DNA from: Bryobacteraceae bacterium
GTDB lineage: Bacteria; Acidobacteriota; Terriglobia; Bryobacterales; Bryobacteraceae
NCBI GenBank assembly: GCA_023384675.1
Contig: JAHDVK010000008.1
Span: forward strand, 1 to 64,000
Direction of reading: 5' to 3'
Length of the DNA stretch: 64,000 nucleotides
A program made the position numbers and the translations under genes. The notes beneath the pieces were generated by a model. It searched no databases. It was not told the DNA's origin and worked only from the letters and a program-made list of their open reading frames with translations. Shown one piece after another: positions 34,061 to 43,778 of the stretch (the stretch's first letter is position 1; each line of letters opens with the position of its first letter).

Positions 34061-34486
34061 ATGACTATCACCAGATTGCTGTTGGTTATTGCCTCTCTGG
34101 CCGCGATGACGGCCGGTCAGGCACGGGGATCCGAGGGGTCAGTTGGCAAGGAGGACACGCTGCAGCCGGCCGGAAGCTGGACAGGTATTCTGACGCTGCA
34201 GGGCCCCGAGCGCCAGCTTTGCGGAGTTGCCGTATACAGCGATCAGGCCGTTTTCTGCCTATCCAGACAAGGCCCGCCGCTGATGGCGATGGTTCAGCCG
34301 GAATTCGTCAGAAAGGGGTTGGACGGCAGCGAACGGCCCGGCCTCGCGGTCCTGGGAAAAGCGTGTCAACGACCAATTTGGCGATTTGGCCTGAGAACTA
34401 AGCTGAGGCGGATGAATGAGTTACGGCAGAGCGGGGGCGTCCGCGGGGTTTGGCGCGTGCCTGGATCTGGAATTCCTTCTCGATGA
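34061..34486 (+). CDS. Hypothetical secreted protein, possibly 3'-truncated by the RAYT element
   Basis: From the ATG at 34061 the frame opens with a signal peptide (TITRLLLVIASLAAMTAGQA) and continues with natural-looking sequence (LQPAGSWTGILTLQGPERQL, CGVAVYSDQAVFCLSRQG). After about residue 105 it becomes Arg-rich and overlaps the 3' end of the convergent RAYT gene. The natural C-terminus may have been replaced when the RAYT segment arrived. Family not recognised. Confidence 0.45.
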   Translation: MTITRLLLVIASLAAMTAGQARGSEGSVGKEDTLQPAGSWTGILTLQGPERQLCGVAVYSDQAVFCLSRQGPPLMAMVQPEFVRKGLDGSERPGLAVLGKACQRPIWRFGLRTKLRRMNELRQSGGVRGVWRVPGSGIPSR

Positions 34487-35090
34487 GGTCGAGGAAATCC
34501 TCGCTGCCAATGGGAAGTCCCTTGCGCGTGCCCTCGCGGATGCGATTGAGGAACGCTGCGTTCGCTAAGCCCATGTCCAGAATGGACTTCCAGTCCCCGG
34601 TGGGGAACTGGCGGCGCCAGAGGTTGAGATCCAAAAAGCCGTCGTCGGAGTTGACGATGTGCGCGCGGGCACTGGACCATGGCCAATCGCTGGGCGACTT
34701 CACAAGGTGTGCTCTGATGGGATTCTGTTCGACGTAAACCATAGCCGCCCGGAAATGTTCTTCGTCGAGGGGCGCGCAGTAATAACGCGTTTGCCAGCAA
34801 TGACCTACACGGTCAAGCCGGGTGTGGATCCAGCGGGCGTAGCTGCTTTGGAGGTTCTGCATCATGGCCGAAAGGGCGGGCGCGCGCTGGGGGGTCACCA
34901 CCAGATGAATGTGATTCGGCATGAGGCAGTAGCCGAGTAGCGCCACGCCGTTGTGCCGGGCGTGCCGCTTGAGAAGATCGAGATAGAGCGCATAGTCGCC
35001 GTGGCGGTAAAAGACCGTGTTGCGGTTATTCCCCCGCTGGGTGACGTGATGCGGAATGCCTGGGAGGACATAGCGGTTGAGTCGGGGCAT
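34398..35090 (-). CDS. REP-associated tyrosine transposase (RAYT, Y1/IS200-like)
   Basis: 230 aa, full length for the family. LPGIPHHVTQRGNNRN opens the domain, the HUH motif is H60-I-H62 in LMPNHIHLVV, and the nucleophile is Tyr84 in LQSSYARWIHTRL, followed by GHCWQTRYY and NPIRAHLV. RAYTs are single-copy domesticated transposases linked to REP palindromes. It is the only intact copy here; two N-terminal remnants lie at 16261 and 18850. A 7-bp stem (AAATGGT/ACCATTT) at 35144-35164 lies just upstream. The C-terminus is Arg/Ser-rich. Confidence 0.9.
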   Translation of the reverse strand: MPRLNRYVLPGIPHHVTQRGNNRNTVFYRHGDYALYLDLLKRHARHNGVALLGYCLMPNHIHLVVTPQRAPALSAMMQNLQSSYARWIHTRLDRVGHCWQTRYYCAPLDEEHFRAAMVYVEQNPIRAHLVKSPSDWPWSSARAHIVNSDDGFLDLNLWRRQFPTGDWKSILDMGLANAAFLNRIREGTRKGLPIGSEDFLDLIEKEFQIQARAKPRGRPRSAVTHSSASA

Positions 35091-35143
35091 ACAAGGATTA
35101 AGTGCCGGGCGGGGGCCAAAAATCTCCCGCGGGGAAAATCATT

Positions 35144-35164
35144 AAATGGTCGTTGACACCATTT
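35144..35164 (+). repeat. Hairpin upstream of the RAYT gene
   Basis: AAATGGT, CGTTGAC loop, ACCATTT: a perfect 7-bp stem followed by TT. It could be a terminal palindrome of the RAYT element or a plus-strand terminator. The loop contains GAC, as do the REP palindromes at 18-20 kb, but the stem sequence is unrelated. Confidence 0.45.
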
Positions 35165-35248
35165 TTCCTGTGTTCGTCTTTTGTTCGCCAACGCGCCAGC
35201 TCGCCGCCGGGAGGCGGATCGACTCAGATATCGGAGTTTGATTGCCGA

Positions 35249-35329
35249 AACTCTCTTTACTTTCACGCGTCAAGCTTATAAGCTTATTACAGAGAGTTAT
35301 GACAAGCACCACTCATGGGAGGTGCTTGT
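35249..35329 (+). promoter_or_regulatory. Structured leader of the branched-acid operon
   Basis: Three nested or adjacent elements lie just before the CoA-transferase start: an 8-bp inverted repeat AACTCTCT (35249-35256) with AGAGAGTT (35291-35298); inside it a perfect 14-bp palindrome AAGCTTATAAGCTT (35272-35285); and then a 9-bp hairpin ACAAGCACC (35302-35310) with GGTGCTTGT (35321-35329). The last hairpin is not followed by a long T run. This could be an RNA leader or attenuator, or an operator. Confidence 0.5.
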
Positions 35330-35359
35330 TTGGGCCGGACGCATAAGCGAGGAAAATCA

Positions 35360-36679
35360 ATGGCTTGGGTATCTCAGTACCGTGACAGACTGAAGACGGC
35401 GGACGAGGCGCTGCGGCTGGTGCGGTCGGGCACGCGGGTTTATATTCATCCAGGTTGTGCCACTCCGGAGACGCTGGTGGAGGCGCTGGCGGCGCGTGCC
35501 CCGGAACTGGAAAACGTCGAAGTGACGCACATGCTGACGCTGGGTTCGGCGGCGTATGCGCGGCCGGGCATAGAGCATGCTTTCCGCCACAACGGGATGT
35601 TTCTGGGCGGGAATGTGCGCGGGGCGGTGGGGGAAGGGCGGGCGGACTACATCCCGATCTTCCTTTCCGAGATCGAGGATCTGTTTACCACGGGGGAGAT
35701 GCCGCTGGACACGGTGTTGCTCAGCACGTCGCCTCCGGACGCGCAGGGGTACTTATCGCTCGGCACGGGCGTGGATGCGACGCTGACCGCGGCCGAATGC
35801 GCGAAGCAGGTGATCGCGGAAGTGAATCACCAGATGCCGCGGACGTACGGGGACAGCTTCCTGCACGTATCGCAGGTGACGGCGCTGGTGGAAACCAACC
35901 GCCCGCTGTTCGAGATCCCGCCGGAGCGCTGCGGCGATTGGCAGGAGCGGATCGGCCGCTCCGTGGCTTCGCTGATCCCTGACGGCGCGTGCCTGCAGTT
36001 GGGTATTGGCGCGATACCGGACGCGGTGCTCGAATGCCTCAAGGACCACAAAGACCTGGGTATCCACTCGGAAATGGTGTCCGACGGCGTGATCCCGCTG
36101 ATCGAAAGCGGCGTGATCAACAACCGGCGCAAGGCCCACCACCAGCACCGGAGCCTGATCGGATTTGTGCTTGGGACGAAGAAGCTCTTCGATTTCATCC
36201 ATGAATCGCAGGTATTCGAGATGCAGCGGACGCGTTATGTGAACGATCCGTTCCGCATCGCCCAGAACGACCGCATGGTGGCGATCAACTCGGCGATCGA
36301 GGTGGACATCACGGGCCAGGTGGTGTCGGACTCGATCGGCCCGAAGCCCTATTCCGGATTCGGCGGCCAGGTGGACTTCGTGCGTGGCGCGGCGCGGTCG
36401 AAGGGAGGCAAGCCGGTGATTGCGCTGCAATCCACGGCGAAGAACGGCACAGTTTCGCGGATCGTTCCCACGTTGACGCCGGGCGCCGGCGTGGTGACCT
36501 CGCGCGCCGATGTCCATTATGTTGTGACTGAATACGGCATCGCCTATCTGCATGGCAAGAACCTGCGGCAGCGCGCCGAGGCGCTGATCGCGATTGCCGC
36601 ACCTGAGTTTCGCGGCGAACTCACCCGGTTCGCCGCCGCCAATCACCTGCTGGACGCGCGATGCGCGCTGATGGCCTGA
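35360..36679 (+). CDS. Acetyl-CoA hydrolase/4-hydroxybutyrate CoA-transferase family protein
   Basis: 439 aa from the ATG at 35360, with GAGGAAAA before it. Family blocks: [76 protein letters not shown] and the catalytic Glu in [30 protein letters not shown] and [19 protein letters not shown] close the protein. It moves CoA between acids or hydrolyses acyl-CoA. First gene of the operon: the downstream oxidoreductase would produce branched acyl-CoA, so this enzyme may release or activate the acid. Confidence 0.9.
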   Translation: MAWVSQYRDRLKTADEALRLVRSGTRVYIHPGCATPETLVEALAARAPELENVEVTHMLTLGSAAYARPGIEHAFRHNGMFLGGNVRGAVGEGRADYIPIFLSEIEDLFTTGEMPLDTVLLSTSPPDAQGYLSLGTGVDATLTAAECAKQVIAEVNHQMPRTYGDSFLHVSQVTALVETNRPLFEIPPERCGDWQERIGRSVASLIPDGACLQLGIGAIPDAVLECLKDHKDLGIHSEMVSDGVIPLIESGVINNRRKAHHQHRSLIGFVLGTKKLFDFIHESQVFEMQRTRYVNDPFRIAQNDRMVAINSAIEVDITGQVVSDSIGPKPYSGFGGQVDFVRGAARSKGGKPVIALQSTAKNGTVSRIVPTLTPGAGVVTSRADVHYVVTEYGIAYLHGKNLRQRAEALIAIAAPEFRGELTRFAAANHLLDARCALMA

Positions 36680-36692
36680 GGGAGAAGGAGAA

Positions 36693-36944
36693 ATGACCCA
36701 AGCAAACGTCCAACCCGACCGCGGCTACGTCACCATCAATGCCGAGGAATGCAAGGGCTGCGGCCTGTGCGTGGAGGCGTGCGTGCCGCGCGTGCTGGCG
36801 CTGGCCGCCCATCTGAACCACCAGGGGTATCACCCGGCCGAATACGCCGGCAGCGGCTGCAACGGCTGCGGGCTGTGTTTTCATTGCTGCCCGGAACCGG
36901 GTGCGATCACGGTGTACAAACTCGCCCGCGTGGCGGCGGCATAA
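36693..36944 (+). CDS. Ferredoxin-type subunit of a 2-oxoacid oxidoreductase (2x[4Fe-4S])
   Basis: 83 aa with a strong AGAAGGAGAA ribosome binding site. Two clusters are clear: [13 protein letters not shown] (18-30 region) and [15 protein letters not shown]. This is the delta-type subunit that passes electrons from the TPP site to soluble ferredoxin. It is followed after 12 nt by the alpha subunit, so the order is delta-alpha-beta/gamma as in VOR/KOR operons. Confidence 0.92.
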   Translation: MTQANVQPDRGYVTINAEECKGCGLCVEACVPRVLALAAHLNHQGYHPAEYAGSGCNGCGLCFHCCPEPGAITVYKLARVAAA

Positions 36945-36956
36945 GGAGGAAGGTCG

Positions 36957-38060
36957 ATGGCGAAGCAACTGATCAAAGGCAACGAGGCGATCGTCAAGAG
37001 CGCCATTCTGGCCGGGTGCCGGGCCTATTACGGCTATCCGATCACGCCGGCTTCGGAGATTGCCGAGGCGGCGGCGCTATATATGCCTCGCGCCGGCGGC
37101 GTTTTCGTGCAGGCCGAGAGCGAGGTTTCGGCGGTGAATATGCTCTACGGAGCGGCTTCGGCGGGGGTGCGCGCGATGTCGGCCTCCTCGGGTCCGGGTA
37201 TTTCGCTGATGCAGGAAGGAATCAGCTACCTGGCCGGGGCAGAGTTGCCGTGCGTGATCGCCGACATCACCCGGGGGGGGCCGGGCCTGGGCAACATCGC
37301 GCCCGAGCAGAGCGACTATAACCAAGTGGTGAAGGGCGGCGGTCATGGCTGTTACCGGATGCTGGTGCTCGCGCCGGCGTCGTGTCAGGAGATGGCCGAC
37401 CTCACCGCGCTGGCCTTCGACTTGGCCGACGCCTACCGCAATCCGGTGATGGTGATGGCGGACGGCTTCATCGGTCAGATGATGGAGCCGGTGGAGTTCG
37501 CCGCGCAGGCGCATCCGCCCGGTTCGCAGCCGTGGGCCGTGGAAGGCAACCGTGAGACGCGGCTGAACCTCGCGAGTTCGATTCATCTCGAGCCGGACCG
37601 GCTGGAGGAGCACATCCGCCATCTCGAACAGAAATACTTGCGCGCGCAGCGCGAAGCGGTGCGCTGCGAGCACTACGAGACGGGCGACGCCGAGATCGTG
37701 CTGGTGGGCTATGGGATCGTGGCGCGGATCCTGAAAGCCGTGGTGGATGAGGCGCGGGCCGAGGGCATCAAGGCTGGCCTGCTAAGGCCCATCACGCTGT
37801 TTCCGTTCCCGTCGGCCCAACTGCGCGCGCTGGCGCGGCAGGCCAGCGTCTTCCTGACCGTCGAGATGTCCACGGGCCAGATGGTGGAGGACGTGCGGCT
37901 GGCGCTGGAAGGGCGTAAGCCGGTGGAGTTCTATGGGCGCTGCGGCGGCAATGCGCCGTCGGCGGCCGAAGTCCTGCAAGTGGTGCGGGAGGTGGCGCGG
38001 CGCTCGACGCCGGTGCTGATTCCCGGAGCGATCGCGAAGACGGAGGTGTGCCATGGCTGA
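36957..38060 (+). CDS. 2-oxoacid:ferredoxin oxidoreductase alpha subunit (VorB/KorA type)
   Basis: 367 aa with a GGAGGA ribosome binding site. Opens with [20 protein letters not shown] and [18 protein letters not shown], the alpha-subunit signature, then [20 protein letters not shown] and [19 protein letters not shown]. The short form without the ferredoxin domain matches VOR/KOR alpha chains. Together with the next gene it should decarboxylate a branched or other 2-oxoacid to acyl-CoA with ferredoxin reduction, or run in reverse. The IlvE and CimA neighbours favour branched substrates. It overlaps the beta/gamma gene by 8 bp. Confidence 0.92.
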   Translation: MAKQLIKGNEAIVKSAILAGCRAYYGYPITPASEIAEAAALYMPRAGGVFVQAESEVSAVNMLYGAASAGVRAMSASSGPGISLMQEGISYLAGAELPCVIADITRGGPGLGNIAPEQSDYNQVVKGGGHGCYRMLVLAPASCQEMADLTALAFDLADAYRNPVMVMADGFIGQMMEPVEFAAQAHPPGSQPWAVEGNRETRLNLASSIHLEPDRLEEHIRHLEQKYLRAQREAVRCEHYETGDAEIVLVGYGIVARILKAVVDEARAEGIKAGLLRPITLFPFPSAQLRALARQASVFLTVEMSTGQMVEDVRLALEGRKPVEFYGRCGGNAPSAAEVLQVVREVARRSTPVLIPGAIAKTEVCHG

Positions 38061-39510
38061 GGTCCCAACCGGCTACACGGTGCTGCACGAGAGGCCGAAG
38101 GCGTTTTACGACACCTTCGAGCGCAAGGGCGACCTGCAGGGGCAGACGCACTATTGCCCCGGCTGCGGCCACGGCCTGGCGCACAAGATGATCGCGCGGG
38201 CGATTGACGAACTGGGCATTCAGGACCGGGTGGTGGCCGTAAGCCCGGTGGGCTGCGCGGTGTTCACCTACTATTACTTCGACACGGGAAACGTTCAGGC
38301 TGCGCACGGCCGCGCACCGGCAGTGGCGACGGCGGTGAAGCGCTCGCGGCCCGAGGCGATCGTGTTTTCGTACCAGGGCGACGGCGACCTGGCCGCGATC
38401 GGCACGGCTGAGATTCTGCACGCGGCGAATCGCGGCGAGAATATCACGGTTTTCTTTGTCAACAACGCGGTTTATGGCATGACCGGGGGGCAGATGGCGC
38501 CCACCACCATGCTCGGCCAGAAGACCACCACCAGCCCCTTGGGGCGCGACGCCTTCAACGAAGGCTATCCGCTGCATGTGTGCGAGCTGCTGGCCGCGCT
38601 GGAGGCCCCGGTTTATTTGGAGCGGGTCGCGCTGGGCAACGCGAAACAGGTCATGGCGGCAAGCCGGGCCATCAAGAAAGCGCTGACGAATCAGGTGAAG
38701 GGTTTGGGCTTTTCGCTGGTGGAGATTCTCTCTCCTTGTCCCACCATTTGGAAGATGAACCCCGCCAAGGCGCAAGAGCGCGTGCGCGAAGAGATGGTCA
38801 AGGTGTTTCCGCCGGGCGTGTATCGCGACCGCACCGCCGAAGCCCAGACCCGGCCCGCTCCGCCGCCTCCGCCGCGGCTGGAGGAGCTGCCCCGGCTGCT
38901 CGATCTGGAGGCGCACGACTTCACTCCGGCGGCGGATTTCCAACCAGGCGCGCTCGATCTGCGCATCAAGGTGGCCGGCTTCGGCGGACAGGGTGTGCTG
39001 ATGCTGGGCGAAGTGCTTGCCGAAGCGGGCCTCCTGCTGAATCTCGATGTCTCCTGGCTGCCGAGCTATGGACCCGAAATGCGTTCGGGCACATCCAACT
39101 GTCATGTGCGGATCTCGAACCGCACGATCGCTTCTCCGCTGGTGGCGCGGCCCACGATGCTGCTGGCGATGAACGAGCCGTCGCTGAGGAAATTCGTGGC
39201 GGACGTCGACAAAGGTGGTTGGGTGCTGTATAACGCGCGGTCGCTGCCTGCGGATGTGAAGGCGCCGGAAGGCGTGCACGTGATGTGCGTGCCGTTCACC
39301 GAACTGGCGGACACACTGGGCGAGCCGCGCGCGGGCAATATCGTGATGCTGGGCGCGCTGCTCGAAGCCTCGGGCATCCTCTCCCGCGAGGCCATCGATC
39401 GCGCGCTGGAGATTCACGTGCGGTCGGCGCGCTGGTTGGAGCTTGACCGCCGCGCGCTCGAGTTGGGCCGGGATGCGGCCCGGAAGGAGCTGGCTTATGC
39501 GTGCGTCTGA
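38053..39510 (+). CDS. Fused beta-gamma subunit of 2-oxoacid:ferredoxin oxidoreductase
   Basis: 485 aa. Residues about 25-260 are the TPP-binding beta chain: [37 protein letters not shown] and [20 protein letters not shown]-type motif with the metal-binding [16 protein letters not shown]. After a Pro-rich linker ([14 protein letters not shown]) residues about 305-485 are the gamma chain: [38 protein letters not shown]. In most bacteria these are separate genes, so this is a fusion. The 3' end overlaps ilvE by 14 bp. Confidence 0.92.
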   Translation: MAEVPTGYTVLHERPKAFYDTFERKGDLQGQTHYCPGCGHGLAHKMIARAIDELGIQDRVVAVSPVGCAVFTYYYFDTGNVQAAHGRAPAVATAVKRSRPEAIVFSYQGDGDLAAIGTAEILHAANRGENITVFFVNNAVYGMTGGQMAPTTMLGQKTTTSPLGRDAFNEGYPLHVCELLAALEAPVYLERVALGNAKQVMAASRAIKKALTNQVKGLGFSLVEILSPCPTIWKMNPAKAQERVREEMVKVFPPGVYRDRTAEAQTRPAPPPPPRLEELPRLLDLEAHDFTPAADFQPGALDLRIKVAGFGGQGVLMLGEVLAEAGLLLNLDVSWLPSYGPEMRSGTSNCHVRISNRTIASPLVARPTMLLAMNEPSLRKFVADVDKGGWVLYNARSLPADVKAPEGVHVMCVPFTELADTLGEPRAGNIVMLGALLEASGILSREAIDRALEIHVRSARWLELDRRALELGRDAARKELAYACV

Positions 39511-40450
39511 ACCCGATCCCAACATTCTGGTGTGGTTCCGCGGCGGCTACCGGCCGCTGGCGGAGGCGAACGTCAACATCCTGACCCACGCCCTGCACTA
39601 CGGCACCGGCGTGTTCGAGGGCATCCGCGCCTACTGGGACGAGCGCCAGGGAGAACTGTACATGGTGCGCGCCGAGGAGCACTTCGCGCGCTGGATCCGC
39701 AACTGCGGCATCATCCGGATTGGCGTGGCGGAGAACGCCCGCGAGCTGACGCGCATTGCCGCGGACCTGTGCCGCCGCAACGGCTTCCGGACGGATGTCT
39801 ATATGCGGCCGCTGGGCTGGAAGGCCTCGCCGCGCATTGGCGTGCAGCCGGACGACAACGACGCCGCGGCGTTGATCGCCATTCCCTTCGGGGCCTATCT
39901 ACCCTCGGAGAACGGCATTCACGCGGGCGTCGCGAGCTGGCGGCGCATCGAGGACAACGCCATTCCGGGGCGCGGCAAGATCTGCGGCGCGTATGTGAAT
40001 TCGGCGCTGGCCAGCGATGAAGCCCGCCGGAACGGGTTCGACGAAGCGATTTTCCTCACCGAATCGGGTCATGTGGCCGAAGGCGCCACCTGCAATATCT
40101 TCATGGTGCGCAGCGGCAAGCTGGTGACCCCTGCGGCGACGGACAACATTCTGGAAGGCATTACGCGCGACTGCGTCATGACGCTGGCGCGGCGTGAATT
40201 GGGCTTGGAAGTGGTGGAGCGCTCCATCGACCGCAGCGAGCTTTATGTGTGCGATGAGCTGTTTTTTACCGGCACGGCGGTGGAACTGGCGCCGATTACG
40301 CGCGTGGACCATCGTCCGGTGGGCGCGGGCGTGATCGGACCGGTCGCGGGCCGGCTGCGCCAGTTGTATGAAGACGCCACGCACGGCCGGATGGACACCT
40401 ACCATCACTGGATCGAGCCCGTGTATCAGAAAGCGCCCGCGGCGGTATGA
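39497..40450 (+). CDS. ilvE: Branched-chain amino acid aminotransferase
   Basis: 317 aa from the ATG at 39497. Class IV PLP fold: NILTHALHYGTGVFEGIRAY, catalytic Lys in GRGKICGAYVNSALASDEAR, GFDEAIFLTESGHVAEGATC and NIFMVRSGKLVTPAATDNIL. It interconverts Val, Leu, Ile and their 2-oxoacids, which are substrates or products of the oxidoreductase encoded just upstream with a 14-bp overlap. Its stop overlaps an alternative start of the citramalate synthase gene. Confidence 0.93.
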   Translation: MRASEPDPNILVWFRGGYRPLAEANVNILTHALHYGTGVFEGIRAYWDERQGELYMVRAEEHFARWIRNCGIIRIGVAENARELTRIAADLCRRNGFRTDVYMRPLGWKASPRIGVQPDDNDAAALIAIPFGAYLPSENGIHAGVASWRRIEDNAIPGRGKICGAYVNSALASDEARRNGFDEAIFLTESGHVAEGATCNIFMVRSGKLVTPAATDNILEGITRDCVMTLARRELGLEVVERSIDRSELYVCDELFFTGTAVELAPITRVDHRPVGAGVIGPVAGRLRQLYEDATHGRMDTYHHWIEPVYQKAPAAV

Positions 40451-40473
40451 ACGCGCGGGAGGAGGACAAGGCG

Positions 40474-42066
40474 ATGCGGATCACGATATTGGACACCACG
40501 CTGCGCGATGGCGTGCAGGGCGAACTAGTGACGTTCGACGTGGAACAGAAGCTGGCGATCGCACGCCGTCTGGATCAACTCGGCGTGGATCTCATCGAGG
40601 GCGGCTGGCCCGCGGCGTCGCGGCTGGACGCCGAATTCTTCAAACGCGCCGTGCAGGCCCCGCCGCTTAAACGGGCCCGCTTCGCGGCGTTCGGGCCCGT
40701 GCGCAGCGTCCAGCGGGACGTGGAACAGGATGCCCAGACGCTGGCGCTGCTGGATGCGGCGACTCCGGTGGTCTGTCTGTTCGCGAATCTGTACGAATTG
40801 CCCCAAGTGGAGCGCGACCTGCTGGCGCGCATTCGCGATTCGGTGGCCTTCTTCCGCCGCGCGGGCAAGGAAGTGGTCTTCGACGCCTCGCACTTTTTCG
40901 ATTTCTACAACGAGGACGAAAAACTTGCGCTCGAAGCCCTGGAGACCGCGCAGCAGGCCGGCGCGCAGGCGCTGGTGCTCTGTGATTCCCTGGGCGGCAC
41001 GCTGACCACGCGCCTGGCGTTCGTGTGCGCCGCGGTGCGCTGCCGGTTTGAAGGCGTGCTGGGGATTCACGCGCACAACGATGCCGGGCTCGCGGTGGCG
41101 AACACAGTGGCGGCGGTCGAGGAAGGCTTCTCGCACGTCCAAGGCTCCATCAACGGCTATGGCGAACGCTGCGGCGTGGCCGATCTCACGACCGTTCTGC
41201 CCAACCTGGAACTGAAGCTGCACCACCACACCGTCGGCCGCGACGGCCTGGCGCAACTGGCCGAAGTGGCGCGGTTCGTCGCGATGACGGGCGGCCTGGG
41301 TGTGCGCCTCGACGCCCCCTACGTGGGACGCGCCGCCTTTTCGCGGCGCTCGAGCGGGGCCATGAATGAGGTGGCGAGCCTTTACTCGCCGCCCGCGCAC
41401 GTGTTCCCCTCGACGGTCGGCAACGAGGCGCGCGAGCTGCTCTCCGCCTTGTCCGGCACCGGCGATGTCCTTCGCATGATCGACGAGACCGGCCTCGCCG
41501 GCGAACTGTCCCGCGAGCAGCGCCGCGAACTCGCCGACCGTATCCGGCAGCTCGAGTTCGAAGGCTACGACCTGGAAGCCGCCTCGGGCTCGTTCGAACT
41601 GCTGCTGCGCGAGGCCGCTCAACCCAACGCGCCGCTGTTCGAGGTGTCCAGCTATGAAGTGAACACGCGCGGGATCGGCGAGTTCCCCGAACGCACGCGC
41701 GCCTCCGTCTCGCTCGAAGTGAACGAAGCGGTGCTGTCGGCCACAGCCGAAGGCGAAGGCACTGTGCTGGCGCTCGACCATGCGCTGCGCGAGTGCCTGG
41801 CGCCGTTGTATCCGGAACTGCTGGCGGTGCAACTGGTGAACTACCAGACGCGGGTGCTGGAGCCCGCGCGCGGCTCAGCCGGGCGGGTGCGCGTGCTGAT
41901 CGAGTGGGCCACGCCCGATGCGCAATGGGCGACGCTGGGCGTCTCCGAAAGCCTGATCGGGGCGACGTGGCGCGCGCTCGTGGACGCCATGCGGCTCGAA
42001 ATCCTCCGTCTGCAGGCGCGCCACCCGGAGCCCGCCGAGGCGGCGGACACCAGTTGGGCCGTGTGA
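40474..42066 (+). CDS. cimA: (R)-citramalate synthase (CimA)
   Basis: 530 aa from the ATG at 40474, chosen for the GGGAGGAGG just upstream; an ATG at 40447 overlapping the ilvE stop would add nine residues. HMGL-like barrel: RITILDTTLRDGVQGEL, VDLIEGGWPAASRLDAEFF, VFDASHFFDFYNEDEKLAL, GIHAHNDAGLAVANT and GSINGYGERCGVADL. The C-terminus is the LeuA regulatory domain (RASVSLEVNEAVLSATAEG), so feedback control by isoleucine is likely. It makes citramalate from pyruvate and acetyl-CoA, a threonine-independent entry to 2-oxobutyrate and isoleucine. Confidence 0.92.
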   Translation: MRITILDTTLRDGVQGELVTFDVEQKLAIARRLDQLGVDLIEGGWPAASRLDAEFFKRAVQAPPLKRARFAAFGPVRSVQRDVEQDAQTLALLDAATPVVCLFANLYELPQVERDLLARIRDSVAFFRRAGKEVVFDASHFFDFYNEDEKLALEALETAQQAGAQALVLCDSLGGTLTTRLAFVCAAVRCRFEGVLGIHAHNDAGLAVANTVAAVEEGFSHVQGSINGYGERCGVADLTTVLPNLELKLHHHTVGRDGLAQLAEVARFVAMTGGLGVRLDAPYVGRAAFSRRSSGAMNEVASLYSPPAHVFPSTVGNEARELLSALSGTGDVLRMIDETGLAGELSREQRRELADRIRQLEFEGYDLEAASGSFELLLREAAQPNAPLFEVSSYEVNTRGIGEFPERTRASVSLEVNEAVLSATAEGEGTVLALDHALRECLAPLYPELLAVQLVNYQTRVLEPARGSAGRVRVLIEWATPDAQWATLGVSESLIGATWRALVDAMRLEILRLQARHPEPAEAADTSWAV

Positions 42067-42071
42067 CTGCT

Positions 42072-43094
42072 TCAGCCCGCGTCCCGGGTGTCTAGCGGCA
42101 CCCGGCAGGCCAGCTTGACGCCCTTGCCGGGCTCACTCTTTATCGTGAGCGAGCCGCCGAGCAATGTGGCGCGCTCGCGCATGCCCATCAGGCCCAGCGA
42201 GTGGGCCGCGCGGCGGGGCACGTCATCCATGCCTCTGCCGTTGTCTTCCACCTCGAGTACGGCTTCATCCTGGTTGCGGTAGAGCGCCAGGCGGACCTGG
42301 CTCGCCCCGCTGTGGCGCGCGACGTTTGTGAGCGCCTCCTGGAGAATCCGGAACAGCGCCGTGGCGGCCGGCTTCGGAAGCTCGAGTTCCTGCACCGGGC
42401 CGCGAATGATGGCGATGCCCGTCTGTTCGCCGAAGGCGCGCGCCTGCCACTCGGCCGCGGCGGCAAGTCCCAAGGCGTCGAGCAGCGCCGGGCGTAATTG
42501 GGTTGCGATGCGGCGGACCGTGCGGATGGCTTCATCGATCGTCGTGGACGCCTCGTCGAACGCCTTCTGCAGACTTTCCCCGACCGCGGGACGCAGCGCC
42601 GCGAGGCGGAGCTTGGCGAGCGTCAACTGCTGCCCCAATTCGTCGTGGATCTCGCGGGATATGCGCTGGCGCTCCTCTTCGACCAGGGCGTCCTGGTGCT
42701 TCGCCAGTGCGCGAAGCTGACCGGCGGCGAAGGCCAGGGTGGCTTCGACCTGCCGGCGCTCGGTGATGTCCCGGATGGCGAGGAGCGCGCAGTCTCCTGA
42801 CAGGGCGGCGGCGGACATTTCGACGTCGCGGACCTGTCCGTCGAAACGGACGATGCGCTCGGCGACTCCGGAGAGGGGCTGGCCGCCGGACAGGACATGG
42901 CGGACCCGGCTCAAAACCAGCGCCTCGGAATCAGCCGGGAACAGGCAAGACAGGCTCTGCCCGGCCAGGTCTGCCGCGGATGCGGCGCCGAACAGGCGGA
43001 CAGCGGCGGGATTCGCAGCCAGCACGGCCGTCTGGCCGACCGAAAGCAGCGCATCGGGACTGTTGAGCCATACTCCGGAATCGGTTGGATTCAT
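42072..43094 (-). CDS. PAS-domain sensor histidine kinase (NarX-type HisKA_3)
   Basis: 340 aa, no transmembrane segment, so a cytosolic sensor. A PAS domain at about 8-120 (LLSVGQTAVLAANPAAVRLF, LLAIRDITERRQ), then the HisKA_3 helix with phospho-acceptor His in RISREIHDELGQQLTLAK, then HATPase_c (ILQEALTNVARHSGASQVRL, EDNGRGMDD, GLMGMRERATLLGG). The likely cognate regulator is the NarL-type protein at 44374-45066. It begins 51 bp after the sigma factor stop and converges on cimA with a 5-bp gap. Confidence 0.92.
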   Translation of the reverse strand: MNPTDSGVWLNSPDALLSVGQTAVLAANPAAVRLFGAASAADLAGQSLSCLFPADSEALVLSRVRHVLSGGQPLSGVAERIVRFDGQVRDVEMSAAALSGDCALLAIRDITERRQVEATLAFAAGQLRALAKHQDALVEEERQRISREIHDELGQQLTLAKLRLAALRPAVGESLQKAFDEASTTIDEAIRTVRRIATQLRPALLDALGLAAAAEWQARAFGEQTGIAIIRGPVQELELPKPAATALFRILQEALTNVARHSGASQVRLALYRNQDEAVLEVEDNGRGMDDVPRRAAHSLGLMGMRERATLLGGSLTIKSEPGKGVKLACRVPLDTRDAG

Positions 43095-43145
43095 TGGCGA
43101 GGATCCGCGCTGGCGAACGCCTGCTAACAGGATACGCGTAGCGGA

Positions 43146-43778
43146 TCAGGAGGCGGCGGCCATCCGGCGGCGAGGCGTGACGGCCAAAGAAATGCTTTGC
43201 CGCCCGGCGTGACCGAGCCGGGCCTTGGCCCTGCTCTTGAAGAGGCGGAACTGGGTGGGCGACAGGTTCATCTCCCGGCAGATGAGTTCCGCGGTCTGCT
43301 CCTCCAGGTAGAAGCGGGTAAGAATTTCGCGGTCGCGCGGAGAGAGCGCCGCCAGAGCCTCCCGCAGACAGCGCAGGCGCTGGCGATAGTCCAGTTCGCA
43401 TTCAGGATCGCGCCGGTGGTCGGGCACGGCCAGATCCCCGAAGCCGGTTTCCGTAGTGCGCTTTCGTGTGATGCCGCGGATGGCGTCGGCCGCCTGGCGC
43501 TGAGCGACGGTACGAATGAAGGCGGGGAGCCGCGCCGGGTCGCGGATCTGACCTTCGCGGATGGCGCTGACGGTAATCAGAAAGACATTATGGGCGCGGT
43601 CCTCGACGAGATCGGCGGGCAGTTGGCGGCCGAGGTTGCTCCGGAGACCCCGCATGAGTGAGCGGTACAGGTCCTCCATCGCGGTTGCGTCACCCTGCGC
43701 GATACGGTCCACCAGAGCCTCGATAAACCCGGTGGCATACACTCCGGGAAGGCGTGACCCATCGGAAGTTTCTGGCAT
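43146..43778 (-). CDS. ECF-like sigma-70 family RNA polymerase sigma factor
   Basis: 210 aa. Region 2: IAQGDATAMEDLYRSLMRGL, EDRAHNVFLITVSAIREGQI, RDPARLPAFIRTVAQRQAAD; region 4: ALAALSPRDREILTRFYLEE with the helix-turn-helix ELICREMNLSPTQFRLFKSR. Between the regions there is only a short acidic linker. No anti-sigma gene is adjacent; instead it lies between a kinase and two response regulators, so activity may be linked to that two-component system. Confidence 0.88.
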   Translation of the reverse strand: MPETSDGSRLPGVYATGFIEALVDRIAQGDATAMEDLYRSLMRGLRSNLGRQLPADLVEDRAHNVFLITVSAIREGQIRDPARLPAFIRTVAQRQAADAIRGITRKRTTETGFGDLAVPDHRRDPECELDYRQRLRCLREALAALSPRDREILTRFYLEEQTAELICREMNLSPTQFRLFKSRAKARLGHAGRQSISLAVTPRRRMAAAS

